NCBI GenBank assembly: GCA_963801985.1
Contig: CAWDGV010000007.1
Coordinates: 124,001 to 188,000, forward strand
From: JABDQZ01 sp963801985
GTDB lineage: Bacteria > Pseudomonadota > Gammaproteobacteria > Chromatiales > Chromatiaceae
Direction of reading: 5' to 3'
DNA: 64,000 nucleotides
Within the stretch, counting starts at the first letter, position 1. Every line of letters starts with the position of its first letter. The notes under the pieces were generated by a model. That model saw only the letters and a list, made by a program, of their open reading frames with translations, was not told the DNA's origin and made no database searches. The translations under genes and the position numbers were made by a program. Shown here piece by piece: positions 27,383 through 35,411 of the stretch.

Positions 27383-27879
27383 TGCGAAAAATTTCACTTA
27401 ACAGCCTGTTGCTGATTTTATTTTTACAGCTTTCAGCCAATGCTGCAGCTGAAACGCTGATGATGGTGCGCGCGCAGATGCCGTTTGAATATGCAATGGA
27501 AGAACTGCAAACGCTGTTGGAAGAATACGAATATGCGGTTGCGCACACCCAGCGATGTGACGGCGGGCTGACAGACTTTGGTTATAAAACCGATTTTTAC
27601 AGGGTGGTGTTCTTCGGCAAGATTGATGAGGTCCGGACATTAAGTGAGAAGTATCCCGAGATCGTGCCTTTTCTGCCACTGAAACTGCTGATTTTTGCGG
27701 AAAAGGATGAAACGGTACTGGTCGCATTCAATCCGGAAACCCTTTCCGGTTATTTTAATGACCCGGCACTTAAAATACAGTTGAAACGCTGGCGAAATGA
27801 CATTCATTCCATTTTTAATGAAATGCGCGAAAAGCAACACGCACTTCCAGAGCTAAATCAAAAAGATAAAAACACATGA
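27382..27879 (+). CDS. Exported DUF302-domain protein
   Basis: 165 residues with a signal peptide (ending SANAAA) and a single DUF302-like domain. PFEYAMEELQTLLEEYEYAV aligns in shape with the DUF302 half of the preceding protein, and LLIFAEKDETVLVAFNPETLSGYF resembles its ILEREDGKVLLIAP strand region. A lone Cys in HTQRCDGG is the only cysteine seen. It starts in the stop of the cytochrome fusion gene and ends in the start of parC (ATGA), so four genes from bioA to parC look co-translated. Function unknown. Confidence 0.65.
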   Translation: MRKISLNSLLLILFLQLSANAAAETLMMVRAQMPFEYAMEELQTLLEEYEYAVAHTQRCDGGLTDFGYKTDFYRVVFFGKIDEVRTLSEKYPEIVPFLPLKLLIFAEKDETVLVAFNPETLSGYFNDPALKIQLKRWRNDIHSIFNEMREKQHALPELNQKDKNT

Positions 27880-30122
27880 CTTCAACGGATTATAGTACTG
27901 AAGGCATCGAACGACTGCCTCTCAAGGATTTTACTGAAAAAGCCTATCTTGATTATTCAATGTACGTCATTTTGGACCGTGCATTACCCTTTATTGGTGA
28001 CGGACTTAAACCGGTGCAGCGGCGCATTGTGTACGCGATGTCTGAGCTTGGACTGACAGCCAGTGCCAAATTTAAAAAGTCTGCGCGTACGGTTGGTGAT
28101 GTACTTGGTAAATTTCATCCGCATGGTGATACTGCCTGTTATGAAGCCATGGTACTCATGGCGCAGGACTTTTCCTATCGCTATCCCTTGGTTGATGGCC
28201 AGGGAAACTGGGGGTCGCAGGATGATCCGAAGTCATTTGCTGCGATGCGTTATACCGAGGCCAAGCTCACTCCATATGCACAAGTGCTTCTCAAGGAGCT
28301 GGGTCAGGGCACTGTAGACTGGACATCGAATTTCGATGGCACCTTGAAAGAGCCTCTAATGCTGCCATCCAGACTACCAAACTTATTACTCAATGGGGTC
28401 TCCGGTATTGCCGTGGGTATGGCTACTGATATTTCACCGCATAATTTGCGTGAAGTGGTTTCAGCCTGCATTCATCTTCTGGACGAACCCAAGGCCACAG
28501 TAAGGGATTTGTGTGAGCATGTGAAAGGCCCGGACTTTCCGGGGGAAGCTGAAATCATTACGCCTGCAGCCGAATTGCATAAAATTTATGAGACCGGTAA
28601 CGGAACATTCAGGCAACGTGCCCGTTTTGTAAAAGAGCAGGGTGATATTGTTATCACTGCTTTACCACATCAGGTTTCAGGCGCCAAAATTCTCGAACAG
28701 ATTGCAGCGCAAATGCGAGCCAAGAAATTACCCTGGCTGGAAGACCTGCGCGATGAATCCGACCATGAAAATCCAATCAGACTGGTGCTGGTTCCACGTT
28801 CAAACCGTGTGGACATTGAACGTATGATGTCTCACCTGTTTGCTACCACCGACCTGGAGCGCTCGTATCGGGCAAACTGGAATGTCATTGGTCTGGATGG
28901 CCGGCCAGCCGTTAAAAACCTGCGCGAGTTGCTCAAGGAGTGGCTGGAATTTCGTTTCCAGACTGTTAAAAAACGTTTGCAGCATCGTTTGCAGAAAGTG
29001 CTTGATCGCCTGCACCTGCTTGATGGCTTACTGATTGCATTTCTGAACATCGATGAAGTTATACGAATAATACGTAGCGAAGATGAGCCCAAGCCGGTAT
29101 TGATGGATCGTTTTGACCTGACAGCAATCCAGGCAGATTATGTGCTCGACACCAAGTTAAGACAACTTGCCCGCCTGGAAGAGATTAAAATCCGCCAGGA
29201 ACAGGATGAGTTGCAGGAAGAACGCGAGTGGCTGGAAAAAACACTGAACTCCAATGCCCGTATGAAAACGCTCATCAAAAAAGAGCTCAAGGCTGATGCC
29301 GAAGAGTATGGCGACGACCGACGGTCGATTTTAGTAGAAAGACAAACTGCAGAAGCGCTGGATGAAACTGAAATGATGCCCAGCGAACCTCTTACCGTCG
29401 TATTATCGGAAAGAGGATGGGTCAGGGCTGCCAAGGGTCATGATATAGATGGCGCTGCACTTAGCTACAAGGCAGGCGACGGTTTTCTCGATTCTGCGGT
29501 GTTAAGATCAAATCAGTTGGCGGTGTTTCTTGACTCGACTGGACGAAGCTATTCATTAGGTGCGCATACCTTGCCATCCGCAAGAGGTCAGGGTGAACCA
29601 CTTACAGGCAGACTATCCCCGGCAAACAATGCACAATTTGTCGCTACATTGGGTGGTGACAATAGTCAGTGGTATCTGCTTGCATCCGATGCAGGCTATG
29701 GCTTCCAGATACAGTTAAAAGATTTCTTTGCCAATAAAAAAGCTGGCAAGAGTTTGTTAACCTTGCCCAAAGGAGCCAAAGTACTTAAACCAAGACGCAT
29801 TACCGACCCACAAACTGACTCTGTCGTGGCAATAACCAATGAAGGTCGGATGCTGAAGTTTTCCATTACTGAATTACCCGCGCTAAGTCGTGGTAAGGGC
29901 AATAAAATAATCAGTATTCCAGGCAAGCGGGTTGAAAGTCGTGAAGAATTTGTTGTCGCTGTGGCTGCCATACCCGAAGGGGGGAGCCTGACAATTCACT
30001 CAGGTAAACGCCATATGAAGCTCAAAGCTTCGGACCTTGAGCATTTCAACGGAGAAAGAGGTCGCCGTGGGAACAAGTTACCACGAGGCTTCCAGCGCGT
30101 TGAAGGAATTTCAGTGGATTAA
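27876..30122 (+). CDS. parC: DNA topoisomerase IV subunit A
   Basis: DNA-cleaving subunit of topoisomerase IV. It has 748 residues. AYLDYSMYVILDRALPFIGDGLKPVQRR near 23 leads to the quinolone-resistance segment with KFHPHGDTACYEAM. The active Tyr lies in AAMRYTEAKL. The C-terminal beta-pinwheel runs from about 490. The hydrophobic residue usual after the Gly-Asp of the QRDR is Thr here, which is common in wild-type ParC. Together with parE it gives the complete enzyme. Confidence 0.97.
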   Translation: MTSTDYSTEGIERLPLKDFTEKAYLDYSMYVILDRALPFIGDGLKPVQRRIVYAMSELGLTASAKFKKSARTVGDVLGKFHPHGDTACYEAMVLMAQDFSYRYPLVDGQGNWGSQDDPKSFAAMRYTEAKLTPYAQVLLKELGQGTVDWTSNFDGTLKEPLMLPSRLPNLLLNGVSGIAVGMATDISPHNLREVVSACIHLLDEPKATVRDLCEHVKGPDFPGEAEIITPAAELHKIYETGNGTFRQRARFVKEQGDIVITALPHQVSGAKILEQIAAQMRAKKLPWLEDLRDESDHENPIRLVLVPRSNRVDIERMMSHLFATTDLERSYRANWNVIGLDGRPAVKNLRELLKEWLEFRFQTVKKRLQHRLQKVLDRLHLLDGLLIAFLNIDEVIRIIRSEDEPKPVLMDRFDLTAIQADYVLDTKLRQLARLEEIKIRQEQDELQEEREWLEKTLNSNARMKTLIKKELKADAEEYGDDRRSILVERQTAEALDETEMMPSEPLTVVLSERGWVRAAKGHDIDGAALSYKAGDGFLDSAVLRSNQLAVFLDSTGRSYSLGAHTLPSARGQGEPLTGRLSPANNAQFVATLGGDNSQWYLLASDAGYGFQIQLKDFFANKKAGKSLLTLPKGAKVLKPRRITDPQTDSVVAITNEGRMLKFSITELPALSRGKGNKIISIPGKRVESREEFVVAVAAIPEGGSLTIHSGKRHMKLKASDLEHFNGERGRRGNKLPRGFQRVEGISVD

Positions 30123-30123
30123 A

Positions 30124-30411
30124 TCATTGTCGTTTTCTTTGGAGTCCCGCGGTTAAATTTATCGCATTGGGTAAAGGGCGGGTATCACAGCCGATATAAT
30201 GAACAAGGTTGTTTTTAGCATAACGCAGAATAGCTTCATTACAGGCTTCGTGGCTGCTTTTCGGGTAGGAGGCGGGTGGTAGGTATTGTCCGTCGAGTTT
30301 GCTGTAAGCACCAGGAATGTTCAGCCAGTAAGATTCGGCGATGAGAGGGTTGCTCAGACTCAGTAGGATGAATCCTGTAAATACGATTTTTCCGATCATT
30401 TTTTGTTCCAT
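30124..30411 (-). CDS. Small exported protein, unknown
   Basis: I do not recognise this 95-residue protein. It has a clear signal peptide (MIGKIVFTGFILLSLSNPLIA-ES from an internal ATG at 30399; ATG 30411 adds MEQK). The mature part has two cysteines (EACNEAI and YIGCDTR) that could form a disulfide, with aromatic and proline residues between. The frame is open up to an ATG at 30441. It is convergent with parC, one base after its stop. It is probably real because of the signal peptide and the tight packing. Confidence 0.5.
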   Translation of the reverse strand: MEQKMIGKIVFTGFILLSLSNPLIAESYWLNIPGAYSKLDGQYLPPASYPKSSHEACNEAILRYAKNNLVHYIGCDTRPLPNAINLTAGLQRKRQ

Positions 30412-30492
30412 CAAAAAACTTTTATTTCGACCAAATCTCATTGGGGTATCAGGCTATATTAATAATCATTTAATTCCTAATATTAGTGGTTA

Positions 30493-30521
30493 TTAACAAA
30501 GGTGGCAATAAAATATATATA
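30493..30521 (+). promoter_or_regulatory. Sigma-70-type promoter for the aldolase gene
   Basis: TTAACA (30493-30498), a 17-base spacer and TATATA (30516-30521) form a good sigma-70 promoter. Start near 30528 would leave a leader of about 177 bases before the aldolase start at 30705. The leader has no recognised riboswitch. The rest of the 293-base gap (30412-30704) is AT-rich and holds no gene. Confidence 0.5.
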
Positions 30522-30704
30522 GGCTTAGTTCATGCTTTTTTCGCGAAAACAAACTAGCATCTAAGAAGTGGCAATATTTTCCAATCGGGAGTTATGAAGT
30601 TGACGCTGCTGGAGTAGGTCATTCTTGTCACACGCAAGTCATATCAACTGACTAGCTTACATCCATAGACATCACAACATTGACTGACATTTAGGGGAAG
30701 GGAC

Positions 30705-31757
30705 ATGACAGATATTGAAAACTTACTTGGTGATGAAGCCGAATTATTGTTAGGTCATTCCTGTCAAACCATTGAGCAAAGTAAATTGCATTTACCTGGC
30801 GATGATTATATTGACCGAGTTGTGTCGATGAAATCACTCAAGCCCAGGGTTGCCCGCTCACTGCAAACACTTTTTGATGCCGGTCGATTGTCTGGCTCTG
30901 GTTATCTTTCACTGTTACCCGTTGACCAGGGCGTTGAGCATTCGGCTGGTGCTTCGTTTGCGCCTAATCCCGCTTATTTCGATCCGGAGAATATTGTCAA
31001 GCTTGCCATTGAAGGCGGCTGTAACGGCGTGGCATCAACTTTGGGCGTACTTCACTCAGTGGCAAACAGGTATGCCCATAAAATTCCTTTTATTGTGAAA
31101 ATCAATCATAACGAAATCCTGTCCTACCCAAATTTTTATGATCAGACATTATTTGCCTCGGTTGAACAGGCCTTTGACATGGGGGCTGTAGCTGTAGGGG
31201 CGACTGTCTATTTTGGTTCTGAAGAATCACGTCGCCAGATAATGGAAATTAGCGAGGCATTTGAACTGGCACATGACCTGGGTATGGTGACAGTTTTATG
31301 GGCTTACCTGCGCAACGCTGCTTTTAAAGTTGATGATGTCGATTATCATACTGCTGCCGATTTAACCGGTCAGGCGAATTATCTGGCCGCTACCATTAAT
31401 GCGGATATTATCAAGCAGAAACAGGCTGTCGGTAATGGTGGCTATAAAGCCATCAAGTTTGGTAAAACGCATGAAAAGGTTTATAGCGAACTTACCAGTG
31501 AGCATCCTGTCGACCTGGTTCGTTACCAGGTTGCCAACTGCTTCATGGGTCGCAGCGGGTTGATTAATTCCGGAGGTGCATCCAGTGGCTCAGGCGATAT
31601 GGCACAGGCAGTCAGAACGGCAGTGATCAATAAGCGCGCAGGCGGTATGGGAATGATTTCAGGAAGAAAGGCTTTTCAAAGACCGATGTCTGAAGGTGTT
31701 GAATTGCTCAATGCCATACAGGATGTTTACCTGGCTGACCGGGTTACCATAGCATGA
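30705..31757 (+). CDS. fbaB: Class I fructose-bisphosphate aldolase (DhnA/FbaB type)
   Basis: Schiff-base aldolase interconverting fructose-1,6-bisphosphate and triose phosphates. It has 350 residues. LLPVDQGVEHSAGASFAPNP near 67, GCNGVASTLGVL, FIVKINHNEILSYP, VGATVYFGSEESRRQIMEI, VLWAYLRN near 199 and AIKFGKTHEKVY with the candidate Schiff-base lysine are family marks. A GGGGAAGGGAC stretch precedes the ATG as ribosome site. No class II aldolase is in the window. It stands as a single-gene unit. Confidence 0.93.
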   Translation: MTDIENLLGDEAELLLGHSCQTIEQSKLHLPGDDYIDRVVSMKSLKPRVARSLQTLFDAGRLSGSGYLSLLPVDQGVEHSAGASFAPNPAYFDPENIVKLAIEGGCNGVASTLGVLHSVANRYAHKIPFIVKINHNEILSYPNFYDQTLFASVEQAFDMGAVAVGATVYFGSEESRRQIMEISEAFELAHDLGMVTVLWAYLRNAAFKVDDVDYHTAADLTGQANYLAATINADIIKQKQAVGNGGYKAIKFGKTHEKVYSELTSEHPVDLVRYQVANCFMGRSGLINSGGASSGSGDMAQAVRTAVINKRAGGMGMISGRKAFQRPMSEGVELLNAIQDVYLADRVTIA

Positions 31758-31773
31758 GGGAAACCTGCTTCTG

Positions 31774-31935
31774 TTATTCCTCTTCATCATTAAGCTTGTC
31801 TTGATACAGATTGGCTAATGGCAGCCAGACTTCCTGGAACAGCAATTCCTCTTTTTCCTTATCGGTGTCGACTGATTCAATAATGTCTATGGCGCGACGA
31901 TACAGATATTCTTCTTTTTCAAGTTTGCTATCCAT
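31774..31935 (-). CDS. Small acidic protein, unknown
   Basis: A 53-residue reading frame starting ATG at 31935, with GGAG 9 bases upstream. The product MDSKLEKEEYLYRRAIDII continues with EELLFQEVWLPLANLYQDK and ends in DEEE. It is charged and helical, with no cysteine, signal or membrane segment. I do not recognise it. It follows the next upstream gene (31986) by 50 bases on the same strand, so it may be the last gene of a pepA-holC operon. The ribosome site and helical composition support it being real. Confidence 0.5.
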   Translation of the reverse strand: MDSKLEKEEYLYRRAIDIIESVDTDKEKEELLFQEVWLPLANLYQDKLNDEEE

Positions 31936-31985
31936 CAGATAATTCTCCAGTAAATTTGATGCTAAAATTAAGTCCCATGCTATTT

Positions 31986-32309
31986 TTAATAGTCTTTATC
32001 TCGTGGCTTGGTTAAATGTTTCTTGATAGCCTGTTCAACGAGTTGGTCCAGCCTGTCTTCCAGCAAGGTAATCAATTCATTACGCATCATCTGCTCAATG
32101 TCAGCAAGGGTATTATCAATTGCGGTATCAACAACTTCACCCAGGATGCCGTTTAATTCTTTTTTTAAACGCCCCTGAAGATCATAGGAAATTTGATCGA
32201 GTGAGGATTCGTGTTTATCAGTCTGGGGACTGATCACCTGTTCGGCAGTTAGTGAAAGTGTTTCTGAAATTACAGGATCCACTTTCTTGGTTTTTTTGAA
32301 CCAGCCCAT
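31986..32309 (-). CDS. Hypothetical protein downstream of holC
   Basis: 107 residues, not recognised. MGWFKKTKK at the N-terminus is followed by a polar region. From about 38 there are amphipathic helices, with SYDLQGRLKKELNGILGE and IEQMMRNELITLLEDRLDQL suggesting a coiled coil. There is no signal peptide. The start overlaps the holC stop by one base, so it is co-translated with holC. It could be a partner of the chi subunit or a small helical adaptor; neither is shown. Confidence 0.6.
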   Translation of the reverse strand: MGWFKKTKKVDPVISETLSLTAEQVISPQTDKHESSLDQISYDLQGRLKKELNGILGEVVDTAIDNTLADIEQMMRNELITLLEDRLDQLVEQAIKKHLTKPRDKDY

Positions 32310-32740
32310 CAGCGATTGATCTCGTGATTATTAATACTATAGCCGCAGTCACGGTAATACTTGTACCTGTTTCTGCCTGATACCTTATTCTGCTCGCCCT
32401 GGTCGATCGGTTCAAGCAGCCGTTCAAATTGGCTGAAGCAAGCTGGCACTTCAGCAGCCAGATTGATAAGTACATCATGCTCATCTGTTTGCTGTAGCTG
32501 GCTTGATACCAGAACCGGGGTGTCTTTGCTCTGCGGTGCCTCACAGGGATCATGTGGAATAAAGCTTTGCTCATTATATGTCCACAATAGGTTACTGACA
32601 TGCTCAGCATCCTGTTCCGAGTCGGCCGTTATACATACCCGATGACCGGCCTGGTAGGCTTTTTCCGTTAATCGGCAGGCAAGTAAAAACTTATCGCCCT
32701 TAGCCTTGTTACCAAGTATGTAAAAATCGATCTGTGTCAC
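32309..32740 (-). CDS. holC: DNA polymerase III chi subunit
   Basis: Chi links the clamp loader to SSB on the lagging strand. The GTG at 32740 (VTQIDFYILGNKAKGDKF) is the family start and gives 143 residues. A longer open frame up to 32908 runs inside pepA and is not homologous. KFLLACRLTEKAYQAGHRVCI near 20, FIPHD near 68 and NLAAEVPACFSQFERLLEPID near 100 match HolC. It lies directly after pepA, as in many Gammaproteobacteria, though valS does not follow. Confidence 0.9.
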   Translation of the reverse strand: MTQIDFYILGNKAKGDKFLLACRLTEKAYQAGHRVCITADSEQDAEHVSNLLWTYNEQSFIPHDPCEAPQSKDTPVLVSSQLQQTDEHDVLINLAAEVPACFSQFERLLEPIDQGEQNKVSGRNRYKYYRDCGYSINNHEINR

Positions 32741-32754
32741 GCTGGTTAGACTTC

Positions 32755-34254
32755 CTAAACCTGTTTGGCTCGTTTGAGCAGGTATTGTGTCAGCAGGCTG
32801 ACTGGTCTGCCAGTAGCGCCTTTTTCCTTGCCGCCACTGATCCAGGCTGTACCGGCGATATCCAGATGCGCCCATTTGTATTTCTTGGTATAACGGGAAA
32901 GAAAACATGCAGCTGTAATGGTGCCGGCACCGGGACCACCAATATTGGCCATGTCGGCAAAGTTGCTGTCAAGCTGCACCTGGTAATCATCCCAAAGAGG
33001 TAATTGCCAGACCCGGTCACCACTTTCTTCGCCTGCATTTTTCAGGTCTTCTGCCAGGTTGTCATCATTGGCCATTAATCCTGAAGCATGTTTGCCCAGG
33101 GCGACAATGCAGGCACCTGTTAGCGTGGCGATATCAATGACAACTGCGGGATCATATTTTCCGCAATAGGTTAGGGCATCACATAAAATCAGCCTACCTT
33201 CAGCATCGGTATTCAGAATCTCAATGGTCTGCCCTGACATGCTCGTTACAATATCACCAGGCTTGTTGGCGTCACCGTCCGGCAGGTTTTCAGATGAGGG
33301 TACAATGCCAATTACATTGATCGGTAAGTCAAGATCGACGCAAGCCTGCAGGGTGCCGAAAACTGAAGCACCACCACACATGTCATATTTCATTTCATCC
33401 ATATTTGCCGATGGTTTTATGGAAATGCCTCCGGCGTCAAAAGTGAGTCCCTTACCCACCAGTACAACTGGTTTATTACTGGCATGGGCCCCTTTATACT
33501 CCATGACAATCAGTTTGGCCGGTTGACGGCTACCCCTGGAAACCGATAACAGGGCACCCATGCCCAGTTTTTCCATTTCTTTTTCTTCCAGGATGGTTAC
33601 TTTGAGCTTTTTGATACCACGTTTCAGATTGCGTGCCTGGTCTGCCAGGTAAGATGGCGTGCAAATGTTGCCGGGTAAATTAGCTAGCTCTTTGGCCAGT
33701 GATTCACCGCGAGCGATAGCCTTACCATGGGCAACAGCTTTCTCAAGAGAAGACTTCAATTTAGCCTCTGTGAATAGCAGGGATATCTTCTTTAGGGGAC
33801 GCTTGTTAACTTTAGGGTCGCTTTTGCACTGGCTGAACTGGTAAATACTGCTTTCTGCAGCACAAACCAGTGCACGTGTCTGGCTGTAGGCAGTGTCTTT
33901 ATCGTTAAATTCCGGCAGAACAAAAACCGCGTCAAGCGCATGTGACTGATCAAGCTGTTTTACAGCGCAATTAACTGCAGCAGCAAACTTTTTGCTGTTG
34001 AATTCTTTTTCCGGCCCGCAGGCCATTAGCATGACGCGCTCAGCAAGTATTCCCAGGACATCATAAGCAATCAATGTCTGTCCTGCCTCGCTGCTTTTGA
34101 GATCACCTTTTTTCAATAGATTTTTAAAAAAACCGTCAGTCCTGGTATCAAGTTGTTTTAACGTGGTCGTTAACTGGGTATTGGAAAAAACGGGAACAAC
34201 CAGGCAAGCTGTACGAATTGTTGCCGGATCTGCTTTTTTGATGATGTAATCCAT
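32755..34254 (-). CDS. pepA: Leucyl aminopeptidase (cytosol aminopeptidase, M17)
   Basis: Two-metal hexameric aminopeptidase; PepA can also bind DNA in recombination and regulation. It has 499 residues. The N-terminal macro-like domain is followed by the catalytic domain with VGKGLTFDAGGISIKPS near 267, MKYDMCGGASVFG and NTDAEGRLILCDAL near 345 carrying the metal and catalytic residues. AGGAC lies before the ATG at 34254. It heads the pepA-holC-small gene operon. Confidence 0.96.
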   Translation of the reverse strand: MDYIIKKADPATIRTACLVVPVFSNTQLTTTLKQLDTRTDGFFKNLLKKGDLKSSEAGQTLIAYDVLGILAERVMLMACGPEKEFNSKKFAAAVNCAVKQLDQSHALDAVFVLPEFNDKDTAYSQTRALVCAAESSIYQFSQCKSDPKVNKRPLKKISLLFTEAKLKSSLEKAVAHGKAIARGESLAKELANLPGNICTPSYLADQARNLKRGIKKLKVTILEEKEMEKLGMGALLSVSRGSRQPAKLIVMEYKGAHASNKPVVLVGKGLTFDAGGISIKPSANMDEMKYDMCGGASVFGTLQACVDLDLPINVIGIVPSSENLPDGDANKPGDIVTSMSGQTIEILNTDAEGRLILCDALTYCGKYDPAVVIDIATLTGACIVALGKHASGLMANDDNLAEDLKNAGEESGDRVWQLPLWDDYQVQLDSNFADMANIGGPGAGTITAACFLSRYTKKYKWAHLDIAGTAWISGGKEKGATGRPVSLLTQYLLKRAKQV

Positions 34255-34359
34255 TGAAAAATGTCCTTTCAGGAGTAAGTGGTTGTTATTATAAATGCAT
34301 AATTAAATCGCTAATTGCATTGTTTTACAAAGCCTATTTCTATCTTACAAAAGTCCCTT

Positions 34360-35082
34360 ATGATGAAACTTGAAGATCTGCAAGCGCCTGAAAAGCTGGA
34401 TTCGTTAAATCAGCAGATTCGGGTTTCAGGATACCAGCTACAGAAACACGACGATATTCTACAATTGGTACAGCTTGATCATGCATTTAATCCTTTAGTG
34501 ATCGACTTTACCAGCGGCAAAAGCCGACATCGAAGAATATTCGGTGGAGGGAAAAATCAGCCCCTGGCCCGCGCCGTTGGAATTAAAGGTCAGTATTTTC
34601 CAGATATCCTTGATATTACCGCAGGACTTGGCCGTGATGCTTTTGTGCTGGCAACATTCGGCTGCCAGGTTCGGTTACTTGAGCGCTCGGAAGTGGTTGT
34701 TGCCTTGCTTGCCAATGCGCTTCAGCGCGCAGGGCAGGACGCGGAAATCATGCCGATTATCCAGCGAATGCAGCTGCTTCAAACTGATAGCATGGATTAT
34801 TTGAGAGAGTTGCCGGAGGTACAATATCCTTCTGTGATTTACATGGATCCCATGTATCCGCACCGGGAAAAATCTGCCCTGGTGAAAAAAGAGATGCGAA
34901 TCTTCAGAGATTTGCTGGGTGATGATATGGACAGTGATGATCTGTTGCTAACAGCCAGGAAGCGCGCCAGAAAGCGTATTGTGGTTAAACGACCCAAAGG
35001 TGCCGCCTACCTTGCCGATATCAAGCCGCATTCACAGGTAGCCAGTAAAAACACCCGTTACGATCTGTATTTGCCAGCTTGA
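34360..35082 (+). CDS. rsmJ: 16S rRNA (guanine1516-N2)-methyltransferase
   Basis: SAM-dependent methyltransferase of the small-subunit rRNA. From the ATG at 34360 it has 240 residues; upstream a TTG also keeps the frame open. DFTSGKSRHRRIFGGGKNQPLARAVG near 46, DITAGLGRDAFVLATFGC (SAM site) near 83, YMDPMYPHREKSALVKKEMR near 164 and VVKRPKGA near 208 are diagnostic. It stands between divergent pepA and convergent neighbours. Confidence 0.92.
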   Translation: MMKLEDLQAPEKLDSLNQQIRVSGYQLQKHDDILQLVQLDHAFNPLVIDFTSGKSRHRRIFGGGKNQPLARAVGIKGQYFPDILDITAGLGRDAFVLATFGCQVRLLERSEVVVALLANALQRAGQDAEIMPIIQRMQLLQTDSMDYLRELPEVQYPSVIYMDPMYPHREKSALVKKEMRIFRDLLGDDMDSDDLLLTARKRARKRIVVKRPKGAAYLADIKPHSQVASKNTRYDLYLPA

Positions 35083-35092
35083 GAGCTGTTAT

Positions 35093-35350
35093 TTAAAGCT
35101 TTGCACACTTGGCCAGGTCAGCGACAATCGAGGCCTGCATGGCGCAGCCGCGTTGTTCGTCAGAATAGCTTTTGCACTCTTTGAGCATGGTTGCCTTGGG
35201 CTTGGCTAATTTACCGAGTATCTTGGTCGAGTGATTGACAACTTCGCCACACATACTGGCCTTGACCGGCTCGTAATTAGTGCAGGCGGTTGGAACAAGC
35301 AGTGCAATGGATAATCCGGCGATAACAGGAATTGAAGATTTCTGCGGCAT
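35093..35350 (-). CDS. Small exported cysteine-containing protein, unknown
   Basis: 85 residues, not recognised. The signal-like segment IPVIAGLSIALLVP runs into TACTNYEP, which resembles a lipoprotein site but lacks a good residue at -3. Four further cysteines (SMCGEV, LKECKSY, RGCAMQ, AKCAKL) could make two disulfides, as in small periplasmic proteins. It is convergent with rsmJ and lies after hemN on the same strand. It may be part of the hemN unit. Confidence 0.55.
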   Translation of the reverse strand: MPQKSSIPVIAGLSIALLVPTACTNYEPVKASMCGEVVNHSTKILGKLAKPKATMLKECKSYSDEQRGCAMQASIVADLAKCAKL

Positions 35351-35411
35351 GATACTCTCTTGTGCTGATTTGTTTGAATAACTTTAGCCTATAAATCGAC
35401 TGGACATGAAA

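Noticed and set aside
32741..32908. Longer holC starting inside pepA
   Set aside because: The extra residues are the shadow of pepA. HolC family proteins begin at the GTG at 32740.
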